A stretch of DNA of 21,428 bases from an uncultured Clostridia bacterium (GCA_905235815.1 CAJOMT010000032.1:1-21428); one strand, 5' to 3'. Shown: positions 8,064-16,606, numbered from the stretch's first letter. Numbers and translations are program-made. The notes: generated from the sequence alone by a model not told the origin.

Positions 8064-9950
8064 ATGAAAAACGAAGTATTCTTTATTGTAATGTTATGCG
8101 TGTCCATGGCGATTTTGATCGGCTCGTTCGCCGCATCGATTTGTCTTTCGAATAGCAGAAAAAAGCGAAGCAGAGAACGCGGCGGGTTAAGAGAATACAA
8201 ATTTCTTTTGACGTCTTTCCAACTGTTTGCAGTCGGATTTTTCATCGCGGCGTTTTGCGTGTTTCTGCCGCTTTGGTTTAGCGAAGATTTGTCAGGCGAA
8301 ACGGGCTTTACGAGATTTTTCAGTACTGTCTTTCTCACGTTCCACAGGGTTTTCCGGTTGTTTTCGTTAGATGAGGATTTCTCTGGCGTGCAAGGTTTGG
8401 CGTTTAGTAGCGCGTTCTGGGGAAATCTTTATTATTGTTACACTTCCGTATTATTTGTGATAGGTCCCATTTTGACGATGGGATTTATTCTTTCGTTTTT
8501 TAAAGAAGTTACTGCGTCGTTTAATTACCGCATTTTAAAGACAAAAAGAGATATTTACGTTTTTTCGGAATTAAACGAAAAATCTTTGTCTTTGGCGCAA
8601 GACGTTGTTTTGCACTCGGAAAAGACGAAGCATAAATGCGTAGTCGTGTTTGCGGATGTGTATGAGAAGAACGAAGAAAGCAACTTTGAATTGATTAACA
8701 AGGCAAAGTACATTGGTGCTATCTGTACGAAACGGGACATTACTCAAATTTGGCTGAAATTCGATCGAAGGATAACACGAAAAATTTATTTAATAGGCGA
8801 GAATCAGGATGAAAACGTACAACAAGTCCTTGCGCTTATTGAAACTTGCCGGGAGGATGAAAGATATAATTCGGGAAAAACGCAAATTTATCTCTTTTCC
8901 ACAACGGTGGAAAGCGAAGCGTTGTTAAATTCCGTCGATTGCGGAAAACTGAAAATACGTCGTGTCAACGAAAATTACAACTTTGCAATCACTACTTTAC
9001 GGCAATATTCTATCTTTGAAAAAGCAAAAGAAACGGACAACGGCAAGGAAATAAATATTTTAATCGTTGGCATGGGTGCCTATGGAACCGAATTGTTAAA
9101 AGCGCTATGTTGGATGGGGCAAATGCCAGGATATCGTTTGAACGTACATATATTCGATAAGGAACAAAACGGAAAAGAAAAATTCCAAAGTGTGGCGCCG
9201 GAATTGGTAAAATACAACGATTCGACCGAAAACGAAGAGCCATATTACAAGGTAGTATTTCATGACAGCGTCAACGTAAACGAATATGCTTTTCAGGAAG
9301 AAACTTCTGAGTTGGATGACGTTTCTATGGCTTTCGTCACGTTGGGTGATGATGAATTAAATATCGAAACGGCAATGAAATTGCGCGTTCAGTTTGGAAG
9401 AAACAGCAAAATCAAGGGAACGGCCGTGCCGCCTATTTTAACTGTGGTTTACAGTCATGAAAAAACCGATGCAACGAAAAACGGATTGAAAAACATGGAA
9501 GGGCAAGATTACGGCATAACTTTTATCGGAGAAATTAGTTCCGTATATTCGCTGGCTAATGTGGAGCAGGAAGAGCTGGAAAACATGGGCATGACTTGCC
9601 ACATGCATTGGGCGAAGATATCTGCCGAAAGCAAGAACACGGAAGAATTGAAAGAACAAAAATTGAATAAAGAGCGGGATAAGTTTAACCGTTATGAATA
9701 TTATCGTCGTTCGTCCGTAGCCGAAGCAGTTTATTATGATATTAGAAAAAGCTTGGGAATAGCTACACCGGCGGTTACGGAACAAACATTGCAAGAATTT
9801 GAACATAAGCGTTGGATGGCATATATGCGAGCGGAAGGGTACATCGGCGGAACGGAAGGCGATAGGGACGATATTGCAAAAACTCATTGCGACCTTATTC
9901 ATTATTCGAAATTGCCCGATGACGAGAAGAAAAAAGATGAAAATAACTAA
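8064..9950 (+). CDS. Membrane protein with TrkA-like Rossmann domains and C-terminal RyR domain
   Basis: A 628-residue protein. Hydrophobic helices lie at about 4-28, 48-75 and 118-148, with a short extracytoplasmic stretch between the second and third (FFSTVFLTFHRVFRLF) that could be a re-entrant loop; no potassium-channel TVGYG filter is visible. A cytosolic part follows with a first Rossmann-like region (RDIYVFSELNEKS, RKIYLIGENQDE) and a second with a clear GMGAYGTE nucleotide-binding turn at about 334-341, as in TrkA-N/RCK gating domains. The C-terminus from about 576 (EHKRWMAYMRAEGY, HCDLIHYSKLPDDEK) is a RyR domain, shortened at its end. The ATG follows a GGAGA site. The natural reading is a ligand-gated membrane effector for the preceding HD-RyR-SLOG protein; that pairing is inference, although the shared RyR domain is visible. 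Confidence 0.75.
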   Translation: MKNEVFFIVMLCVSMAILIGSFAASICLSNSRKKRSRERGGLREYKFLLTSFQLFAVGFFIAAFCVFLPLWFSEDLSGETGFTRFFSTVFLTFHRVFRLFSLDEDFSGVQGLAFSSAFWGNLYYCYTSVLFVIGPILTMGFILSFFKEVTASFNYRILKTKRDIYVFSELNEKSLSLAQDVVLHSEKTKHKCVVVFADVYEKNEESNFELINKAKYIGAICTKRDITQIWLKFDRRITRKIYLIGENQDENVQQVLALIETCREDERYNSGKTQIYLFSTTVESEALLNSVDCGKLKIRRVNENYNFAITTLRQYSIFEKAKETDNGKEINILIVGMGAYGTELLKALCWMGQMPGYRLNVHIFDKEQNGKEKFQSVAPELVKYNDSTENEEPYYKVVFHDSVNVNEYAFQEETSELDDVSMAFVTLGDDELNIETAMKLRVQFGRNSKIKGTAVPPILTVVYSHEKTDATKNGLKNMEGQDYGITFIGEISSVYSLANVEQEELENMGMTCHMHWAKISAESKNTEELKEQKLNKERDKFNRYEYYRRSSVAEAVYYDIRKSLGIATPAVTEQTLQEFEHKRWMAYMRAEGYIGGTEGDRDDIAKTHCDLIHYSKLPDDEKKKDENN

Positions 9951-10010
9951 TGGGGTTAGGAATGACTCGATAATTAACCAGTGAAAACGTATTTAATTGA
10001 GGGCTTGAGT

Positions 10011-11182
10011 ATGTATAGGAATTTTATATGTTATCGCGGAGGATCTTCTGCTGGGATTTTAGTCGCAAATGAAATTTATGCCTATAATACTTGCAGAGAT
10101 GTCGGGCAAACATATTATTCTCCGGAAAAAGAGAACATACGGGAAATAAGGAATTTTTTGTTGGATCCAGCAAAAGTCTTAGGACACGCTGAAAATTTTA
10201 TTATGCTATTAACAAAAGATTTCTTTGCCGATTTTTATATTGATAAAGAAATCAATGAAAACTCTGTAACCATGATTGAGATTAGTGAAGCCTTAAAAAA
10301 TCCAGCAATTAAATTTATTCCCGTAATTTTTTCTGATTTTGCGTGGGAATCAAAAACTGCTGGAAAAATAAATAAAAATATAATTGCTGATATTTGGGGT
10401 TATGATGCTATGAATCGTATTGTGGGTTCACCGCCTATCCCATATATTTTTCAATATAAGAATCAAGTATATAATCTTATATTTGATGAATTAAAAACTT
10501 TAACTAGGCAGAAAAAATTGTTGTTTTTGATTTTGATGGAACGCTTACAGAACCACGAATTGACAACAATACATGGGAGTTACTTTGGGATTATTTAGGT
10601 TACGATGTAAGCGAATGTGAAAAATATCATAGGCAATTTAGCAATAACGAAATTACGCACGATGAGTGGTGTGAAATTACCGAGAAAAAATTTATTGAGG
10701 CTGGTTGTAACAGAAAGCATCTGAAGCTGTTAGCTCAAAAAGTAAAGCTTGTAGAAGATGTAGAAACAGTAATCTATGACCTTAAAGCTAAGGGAATAAT
10801 GCTGTACATATTATCTGGTTCTATCAAACAATATATAGAATATGTTTTAGGTCCAGCTATATCAAAATGTTTTACTGAGATTAAAGCAAACCGGTTTACA
10901 TTTGATGATCAAGGTAATTTAGAAGGAATTATTGGAACCCCGTATGATTTTGAGGGTAAAGCCAAATTCGTCAATAAGATAATTAAAGAAAAAGGCGTAA
11001 TGCCCAATGATATTCTATATGTGGGTAACTCTTTTAATGACGAGTTTGTTTACACTACAAATGTGGAAACTTTATGTATAAATCCAAGAGGTACGGATTT
11101 TTATAACAACAAAATTTGGCATAATTACATACGCAAAATGGGGTCTTTAAAAGAAATTTTGCCTTATGTATATGGCACATAA
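10011..11182 (+). pseudogene. TIR domain-HAD phosphatase fusion, interrupted by a -1 frameshift
   Basis: The N-terminal 155 or so residues are a TIR domain: it opens with FICYRGGSSAG and has a candidate catalytic glutamate in TMIEISEAL (Glu90) and IKFIPVIFSDF. In the first frame the protein ends at 10598 with out-of-frame sequence. From 10514 a different frame (-1) encodes a complete HAD phosphatase: motif I VVFDFDGTLT, motif II ILSGS, then VGNSFNDE, ending at 11182. The HAD frame has a TAG at 10505-10507 and no ATG, GTG or TTG before its catalytic DxD, so it cannot be a separate ordinary gene. One extra A in the six-A run at 10512-10517 would restore a single 390-residue protein. Start: ATG 10011 has GAGGG 7 bases upstream. 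TIR enzymes degrade NAD+; the HAD part would dephosphorylate a small molecule. Decay, sequencing error or programmed slippage are all possible. Confidence 0.75.
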
Positions 11183-11237
11183 TTTTACAAAATTAAATTT
11201 ATAATAATTAAGTTTAAGTTTTTAAATCGAGGGAAAT

Positions 11238-12575
11238 ATGCGAGAAAATATTTTTATAGCATGGAGCGGTAAATCTGATTATGCCAAACAAGTTGGAAAT
11301 AAATTATCAAGTTTAAAATTTAACCCAATTATTGGAGGGGATATAAACAATGACTCTAGTATTATATTTATTGGGCAAACCATAATTTCTCAAATGGAAA
11401 AATGCTCTCAGGCGATTATTTTAGTGCAAAAGAAAAACAACGGTATAATTAGTTCGAACTTAATGTTTGAATTTGGATATTTATTAAGAAAGTTAAGTTA
11501 TGACAAAATACATGTATTTTTTATTGATATAAGCGAAGCTGATATTAAAATTCCATCAGATATAAGGGGCATTTGGGCAAATTTCTTATCAAGTAATGAG
11601 GAAAATTTTTTAGAAAAAATAACAAGTGTTTTTTTGCAACGACAGAGCCGGATTATAAAAGAGGATAAGTTAGATATAATTATAAATTGGAATTATTATA
11701 AAAATCTTATTAAATTATATTGTAGCGATCCTCAACACACAGGTTTTGAAATGGCTCAGTATTTACTATTTTATATGCAGGCAGTATATTTTAATGAGGA
11801 CTATGAAGAAACTATTGATATGTTAAATGAATTGTATAAATCATTTCATTCCTATCAAAATGAATTGCAGAGTTCATTAAGGTTCTGTAAGATAACTTTA
11901 AAATTTTATAGAGTCTTTTATAGTAAAATTAATAATAAACTAACAAAAGAAGAAACTACGTCAATCTTGTATGACTATGAGGATTTATTAGAGCATAGCG
12001 AATCTTTAACTGAATCAGAATTCAAATGTTGGCTTTTAGCCGATATCCTTGAGCATTTGGGCTTTTTGCTTTATTATTATTTATTGTTTACTTCAGATGT
12101 GCTTGAAGAACAAATTAATTTATATGAAAAGATTATTGAATATAATAAAAGAGCGTTGTTTTATTTAAATGAATTAACATCGGGGGAATATGCTTCTGAG
12201 AAAAATATTTATTTTTCCTCATTATTCAAGGCCTATGTTTATAGACAAGAAGCACATGCACATAGATTCTTATATCAACATGGCAATCTCTGTCAGAAAA
12301 TCGAAGAACATAAATGTTTTATCAATTCGTTTAATATGCGAAAAATATTATATGATGATTTTCCTAATATAAAAGTAAACAATAAGGTATTGGAAAACAT
12401 GGAATTAGATTACTATCTCTCTATGTCAGAAATATTATACTATCCAGAATTTACACAGAAAAAAACACGATATTATTATGAACTTGATAATTATTTAAAT
12501 AGACAAAAAAATAAATGTAATGTTATCAGTGAGTATATACATAACATAGAAACTAATATAAAGGGAGAATTATAA
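11238..12575 (+). CDS. TIR-like nucleotide-binding protein with helical C-terminal region
   Basis: A 445-residue protein. Residues 1-125 match the predicted nucleotide-binding TIR-like family (TIR_2/PF10137 type): an opening FIAWSGKSDYAKQV, GGDI, AIILVQKK, then NLMFEFGYLLRKL (Glu78 is the conserved acidic residue) and IPSDIRG. Members of this family serve as sensors or NAD+-consuming effectors in anti-phage systems such as CBASS and Pycsar. The remaining 320 residues are mostly helical and rich in Tyr, Leu and Glu, resembling a repeat scaffold such as TPR, but no clear repeat could be assigned by eye. The ATG follows GAGGG. The stop overlaps the start of the next gene (TAATG), so the two are translated together. 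Composition is strongly AT-rich, unlike the genes of Module C. Confidence 0.75.
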   Translation: MRENIFIAWSGKSDYAKQVGNKLSSLKFNPIIGGDINNDSSIIFIGQTIISQMEKCSQAIILVQKKNNGIISSNLMFEFGYLLRKLSYDKIHVFFIDISEADIKIPSDIRGIWANFLSSNEENFLEKITSVFLQRQSRIIKEDKLDIIINWNYYKNLIKLYCSDPQHTGFEMAQYLLFYMQAVYFNEDYEETIDMLNELYKSFHSYQNELQSSLRFCKITLKFYRVFYSKINNKLTKEETTSILYDYEDLLEHSESLTESEFKCWLLADILEHLGFLLYYYLLFTSDVLEEQINLYEKIIEYNKRALFYLNELTSGEYASEKNIYFSSLFKAYVYRQEAHAHRFLYQHGNLCQKIEEHKCFINSFNMRKILYDDFPNIKVNNKVLENMELDYYLSMSEILYYPEFTQKKTRYYYELDNYLNRQKNKCNVISEYIHNIETNIKGEL

Positions 12576-13165
12576 TGAAGACTATTGCAATATGTGGTTC
12601 AACATGTGTAGGAAAAACGACATTAATAAACAATCTGCTGCCTTATTATAGTAATTCGTTTGTCGTACAAGAGCAAGCACAAAATAATCCATTTTTCTTT
12701 AATGATAAAAACGGGGAAGAAAACTGTGTATTTAAAAGTCAATTAATGTTTTACGCTGAATATCTTAAAAATATCTCAGAATGCTTAAAAAACCAATATG
12801 AAATTATTTTCTTTGATAGATATATTGATGAATATTTTTTGATTTCTAAATTTAGATATTCTATTGGAGAATTGTCTGGAAGTGAATTCTTTATATGCTC
12901 AAATTTTGCGGAGAACATTAAATTTTTTTCTCCCAGGATTAATAAAATAATTTATTTACATTGTAGTCTCGAAACTGCTATAGAACGAAAGTATAATCGC
13001 GCTCGTCGGTGGGATTTAAATGTAAATGTGAATCATTTACAGGAATTAATGTCCGCATATGACAAGTGGTATGAAGAAATTTCTAATAATGAAAATATAA
13101 AAACAATGTCAGTTAATACTGATAATGAGATAGATTTAAATAATATAATTGAATTTATCGGATAG
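12575..13165 (+). CDS. Deoxynucleoside kinase-like P-loop protein
   Basis: A 196-residue protein with a Walker A motif GSTCVGKTT at residues 8-16, FFDRYIDEYF at about 79-88 in the place of the family's DRS motif, and an arginine-rich lid segment RKYNRARRWD at about 137-147, followed by a helix with YDKWYEE. This order is that of deoxynucleoside kinases and thymidylate kinases. Length is slightly short but complete. Its start codon overlaps the stop of the TIR-like gene, and AAGGGA at 12561-12566 is the ribosome site. In this context it may consume or supply the nucleotide that the TIR proteins sense or make, but substrate cannot be read from the sequence. A generic AAA/zeta-like kinase is the main alternative. 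Confidence 0.68.
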   Translation: MKTIAICGSTCVGKTTLINNLLPYYSNSFVVQEQAQNNPFFFNDKNGEENCVFKSQLMFYAEYLKNISECLKNQYEIIFFDRYIDEYFLISKFRYSIGELSGSEFFICSNFAENIKFFSPRINKIIYLHCSLETAIERKYNRARRWDLNVNVNHLQELMSAYDKWYEEISNNENIKTMSVNTDNEIDLNNIIEFIG

Positions 13166-13261
13166 ACATTGCGCAGTATCTTTTGGATGTGTCAGCAGAA
13201 CACGCCGATTGCTTAATACCACATGCGTATCGAATAAAAGTTAGTGATTATTTGATAGGAA

Positions 13262-13477
13262 ATGGATTTTATTAGAAAATTTCAGACTCCGCTTTATAAA
13301 ACGCTGATTTTGCTGTATAAGTATGTTTATAAAAAAGGATATACCAACGATTCATTTGTATGGCAAGATTTTATAAAAAGTTTATATGACGACTTGCTTA
13401 AAAATGCCAATGGAGAAACATATTTGAATGTTATTTTATCAAGAGAAAAGGAACTATTACTACAGCTTGAGAAATAA
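13262..13477 (+). CDS. Small hypothetical protein or gene remnant
   Basis: A 71-residue reading frame with no recognised domain, opening with MDFIRKFQTPLYKT and ending in a helical, lysine- and leucine-rich tail. The only ribosome-like site (AGGA, 13257-13260) is a single base from the ATG, too close for normal use. Just upstream, 13165-13276 carries a second protein-like frame in another register (containing AQYLLDVSAEHADCLIPHAY) that ends at TAG and has no start. The two together look like the worn end of a former gene between Modules B and C rather than a working one. Confidence 0.35.
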   Translation: MDFIRKFQTPLYKTLILLYKYVYKKGYTNDSFVWQDFIKSLYDDLLKNANGETYLNVILSREKELLLQLEK

Positions 13478-13507
13478 TAAAACTTATATTTTATGCCACT
13501 TAGCCTA

Positions 13508-13536
13508 TTGACATTATTTAGGTAGTATGATATAAT
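13508..13536 (+). promoter_or_regulatory. Perfect consensus promoter of the XRE/AlbA_2 genes
   Basis: TTGACA at 13508-13513 and TATAAT at 13531-13536 have exact 17-base spacing. Transcription would start near 13543, downstream of the ATG at 13537, which rules that ATG out and supports the start at 13567. The sequence from the -10 onward (13531-13551) is repeated identically at 5707-5727. Confidence 0.8.
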
Positions 13537-13566
13537 ATGATAGAAAAAGAGTTAAGAGGACATGGG

Positions 13567-13782
13567 ATGATTTTTGGAGAAAAGGTTAGATATGCAAGAA
13601 TGAGATTATCGCTCAGCCAAGAGGCTTTGGCAAAGGAACTCGGAATTTCTGTTCCTACCGTTACACGATGGGAAAAAGGCAACCGAGAACCGCAAGCCAT
13701 GACGAGCGGTAAGTTTTATATGTATTGCGAAAAACACGGTATCATCTTCGACGACGTGAAAGAATTCCAGGGGGACAAGTAG
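13567..13782 (+). CDS. XRE-family helix-turn-helix regulator
   Basis: A 71-residue DNA-binding protein that is almost only the Cro/C1-type domain: LSQEALAKELGISVPTVTRWEKG spans the helix-turn-helix at about 17-40. Start 13567 is chosen because GAGGA at 13556-13560 is 6 bases upstream and because the promoter's predicted transcription start lies after the other ATG. It ends in TAG directly abutting the TTG of the AlbA_2 gene in the same frame. Such a small XRE protein is expected to repress its own promoter; the repeated promoter at 5.7 kb could be a second target. Codon choice is more GC-rich than in the preceding AT-rich genes. Confidence 0.8.
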   Translation: MIFGEKVRYARMRLSLSQEALAKELGISVPTVTRWEKGNREPQAMTSGKFYMYCEKHGIIFDDVKEFQGDK

Positions 13783-15162
13783 TTGCTGTATCAACTGATT
13801 GCGGAATGCACCGATTACGACTTCAAACAGGCGTTGGAAGTCAAAAAGCCCAAGAGTTGGCTCAAAAGCGTGTCGGCATTTGCCAATACGCTGGGCGGGA
13901 CTCTCTTTTTCGGCGTTACCAACGATAAAGCCGCTGTCGGCGTTGAGGATCCACAAGGTCTCGGCGAAAAGATATCCCAACTCATCAACGAACGTATCAA
14001 ACCCACGCCGATTTACGTTGTCTCCAACTTTATGGAAGATGGCAAGGCCATCGTGACAGTCAAAGTCTATGCCGGCACGTCCACGCCTTACTATTACGTT
14101 GCGGACGGTGTGCAGGAAGCCTATATCCGCAGCGGAAACGAGTCCATCATCGCTCCGCCGCATATTCTGAACGAATTGGTGTTGAAAGGTCTCAACCAAA
14201 CCTACGATACCTTGAAAACCAACTATAAAAAGAGCGATTATTCGTTTACTTTCTTCGAGGCGACCTTCTACGACATTATGCGGACGAAAATCACCGAGAG
14301 CGATTATCTCTCGTTTAACCTTGTGGACAAGGACGGCTATCTGACGAACGCCGGCGTATTGCTCGCCGACCAAAACATCTATACGCATAGCCGTATCTTC
14401 TGCACCCGTTGGAACGGTCTGACCAAAACGTCTATTAACGGCGAAGCGGTGGACGACAAAGAGATCTCGTGCGGACTGTTGCAACAATTGTTTTCCGCGA
14501 TGGAGTTCGTCCGCAACAACACCAAGAAGAAATGGCATAAATCGGGTATTACGCGCGTGGAAATGCCAGAATACGACGAAGAAGCCGTGCGCGAAGCCAT
14601 CGTCAACGGCATCATTCACAGAGAATACACCCGCCTCGGCGCCGAAGTGTGCGTGGATATCTATGACGACCGTCTCGAAGTCACTTCGCCCGGTTGTATG
14701 ATGTCCGGCAAGATCATCGACAAAGAAGTGGACGACGTGGTTGCGTCCGAACGCCGCAATCCCGTTCTTGCCGACATCTTCGCTCGGATGAAGTTAATGG
14801 AGCGTCGCGGTTCTGGCTTAAAAAAGATCACCGACAACACCAACGCGCTCTTCAACGACGGCAAAAACCACGTCGAGTTCTTTTCGGATCGGAACTACTT
14901 CAAGGTTACGATCTATAACGCTTTGTATGGTAAAAAGATTGGTGACAAATCAAATGTCACCGATGTCACCAAAACGAATATGGAAGAAGCCATTATCGAA
15001 CAAATACAACTGAATTCTAAAGTGACTGTCGATCAATTGGCTGAAAAACTACAAGTAAACCGAAGAACCATATTAAGGTACATGACCATCATGAAGCAAA
15101 AAGGAACGATAAAACGTATTGGTTCCAGTCGAAATGGTTATTGGATTAACAGCTCGAACTAA
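13783..15162 (+). CDS. AlbA_2 (Schlafen AAA-4) / HATPase / winged-helix regulator
   Basis: A 459-residue protein. The N-terminal AlbA_2 domain (about 8-125) shows the family pattern DFKQALEVKKPKSWLKS, SAFANTLGGTLFFGV and VEDPQGLGEKI. A C-terminal HATPase_c_4 domain has EAIVNGIIHREY near 269, a DRLEVTSPG segment and RRGSGLKKI near 340. A winged helix lies at about 410-459 (VTVDQLAEKLQVNRRTILRY). This is the usual architecture of putative ATP-binding transcriptional regulators widespread in Clostridia and mobile elements. It starts with TTG directly after the XRE stop codon, with GGGGG 9 bases upstream. The linker at 14941-14970 contains an inverted repeat (GGTGACA/TGTCACC) plus a further GTCACC copy; repeats are typical of this linker. 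The gene is markedly more GC-rich than its left and right neighbours, indicating separate origin. Confidence 0.85.
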   Translation: MLYQLIAECTDYDFKQALEVKKPKSWLKSVSAFANTLGGTLFFGVTNDKAAVGVEDPQGLGEKISQLINERIKPTPIYVVSNFMEDGKAIVTVKVYAGTSTPYYYVADGVQEAYIRSGNESIIAPPHILNELVLKGLNQTYDTLKTNYKKSDYSFTFFEATFYDIMRTKITESDYLSFNLVDKDGYLTNAGVLLADQNIYTHSRIFCTRWNGLTKTSINGEAVDDKEISCGLLQQLFSAMEFVRNNTKKKWHKSGITRVEMPEYDEEAVREAIVNGIIHREYTRLGAEVCVDIYDDRLEVTSPGCMMSGKIIDKEVDDVVASERRNPVLADIFARMKLMERRGSGLKKITDNTNALFNDGKNHVEFFSDRNYFKVTIYNALYGKKIGDKSNVTDVTKTNMEEAIIEQIQLNSKVTVDQLAEKLQVNRRTILRYMTIMKQKGTIKRIGSSRNGYWINSSN

Positions 15163-15193
15163 TAGACTATGTATTTTAAAGGAGTAATGAACT

Positions 15194-16606
15194 ATGCAGA
15201 CAGTATTCAACAGAAATGAATTGTTTGAAAAAATTGAAAAAGCAGAAAAGCGTGTCCGTGTATTAGGTGCGGTATCATTTAGTTTGCCTTATGAACGATT
15301 CAAACAATCATGGTATGAAAAAATTAATTCTGGAAAGCTTAAAATTGAAATAATATGCGAAGCAGAGCCAAGTTTGAGTTATGCCTCCCTAATATCTTCA
15401 AATAAGCGGGTAAGCGGTGAAGATAGAAGTTATGATATTGGTAGTTTCATCAATCTTAAGAACGAACCAAATCTAAAATTAAGAGAGTTTTTGCTAAAGA
15501 ATAATTGCAAGCATCTAGAACCGTTGGATGATGCTGTTGAATCGTATATAAAACTGCAAACAGAAGAAGAACAAAAGCAAATCAGGAAAGCGATACAAGA
15601 AAAAACGTTTGATTATACGGATTTTATTCAGTGTTTCTCTTTGAGAACGACTTACTTGAACATCTCTATCCCTGTTATCAATATAGATGATGACTATTAT
15701 ATTACGTATTCGTTAACAAGATATTGTGATCAATCAAAATTTGAACTAATAACACCTTCGAATATATGGTATGAAGAATTAACAAAATACTTTTTCGCCT
15801 ATTTTGATGCCCCGCAAGGTGCAATAAAATATTCAACAGAAATTACCAAAAAAGATAACAAAACAGAAGTTATATTAATGTATAATAATCAAAGGCACTT
15901 GCTTGGGCAGTTGCCGAGAGATTCTTTTTTGGGGACGACAAAAGTCAAAGTCGTTGTTTGGGGTATGCTGTTTACGAGGGATGGCCGATTATTGATACAT
16001 CAGCGCGGCAAAAATGCAAAAGATAATCAAGGGCTTTGGGATAAATCAATTGGTGGCCATGTAGATATGGAAGAAGATGTGGTTGATACAGTAAAAGCAG
16101 CCGCAAGAGAAATGTTGGAAGAATTATATAAAGTTGAAGCGGCTGGGCAAGGTGCACATACAAAAATAGAAAATATGAAAGTAAATGCGGACAAACCTAT
16201 TTTTCTCGGAGAATGGAGACCTGAAATTAGATACACATTCCCATTTTCTGAAATAAGCAGCCAAAAAGACGAGATTTTCTTTTTTAGGATGGATTATAAT
16301 TTTAGCAAAGAAGTCGTCGATTCTCCCAGATTACTTCCCGACGGAAGCGAAGTCCCCGTTAGAGTTTTTGCTGATGTATATGCATTTGTAATGCCGGAAA
16401 GTTTTAATACAATAGATTTAAAAAACTCAAAATATGCAATCCTTGAATTATATGAATTGTCAGATGCATATCAAGATGGCATTCTCCACTTAGGAGATGC
16501 GGATGTTGATTTTAAGGCAACACCTGACTTGAAAAAAATTATAACTGGAAGGTTGTGGGAACAATTAAATTCCTTTGCTGATTATTTAAAAGAAAAATCG
16601 TTTTAG
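15194..16606 (+). CDS. Nudix hydrolase with unknown N-terminal domain
   Basis: A 470-residue protein. The N-terminal 240 or so residues start with a helix-strand pattern RVRVLGAVSFSLP and KLKIEIICEAE, resembling the opening of phospholipase-D-like folds, but no HKD motif is visible, so the domain is unassigned. From about 250 a Nudix fold follows: KVVVWGMLFTRDGRLLIHQR, then GGHVDMEED...REMLEEL at about 286-308. The spacing from the first glutamate to RE is three residues longer than the canonical seven. A C-terminal region with FFFRMDY and PVRVFADVYAF completes the fold. The ATG follows AAAGGAG. Nudix proteins cleave nucleoside-diphosphate-linked compounds, and Nudix domains also act as nucleotide sensors in conflict systems. 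It precedes two kinase-like genes in the same direction. Confidence 0.75.
   Translation: MQTVFNRNELFEKIEKAEKRVRVLGAVSFSLPYERFKQSWYEKINSGKLKIEIICEAEPSLSYASLISSNKRVSGEDRSYDIGSFINLKNEPNLKLREFLLKNNCKHLEPLDDAVESYIKLQTEEEQKQIRKAIQEKTFDYTDFIQCFSLRTTYLNISIPVINIDDDYYITYSLTRYCDQSKFELITPSNIWYEELTKYFFAYFDAPQGAIKYSTEITKKDNKTEVILMYNNQRHLLGQLPRDSFLGTTKVKVVVWGMLFTRDGRLLIHQRGKNAKDNQGLWDKSIGGHVDMEEDVVDTVKAAAREMLEELYKVEAAGQGAHTKIENMKVNADKPIFLGEWRPEIRYTFPFSEISSQKDEIFFFRMDYNFSKEVVDSPRLLPDGSEVPVRVFADVYAFVMPESFNTIDLKNSKYAILELYELSDAYQDGILHLGDADVDFKATPDLKKIITGRLWEQLNSFADYLKEKSF

Noticed and set aside
8250..8480. Potassium-channel pore in the membrane-RyR protein
   Set aside because: The helix and loop arrangement is suggestive but no TVGYG-type selectivity filter is present, so only a generic membrane effector is claimed.
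13606..14619. A 337-codon open frame on the minus strand across the XRE and AlbA_2 genes
   Set aside because: It lies opposite the clearly recognisable AlbA_2 protein in a GC-richer block where stop-free antisense frames arise by chance; it has no known motif.
14941..14970. GGTGACA/TGTCACC inverted repeat with an extra GTCACC copy, possible operator
   Set aside because: It is inside the AlbA_2 gene's linker, where repetitive coding sequence is usual, and no promoter lies nearby.
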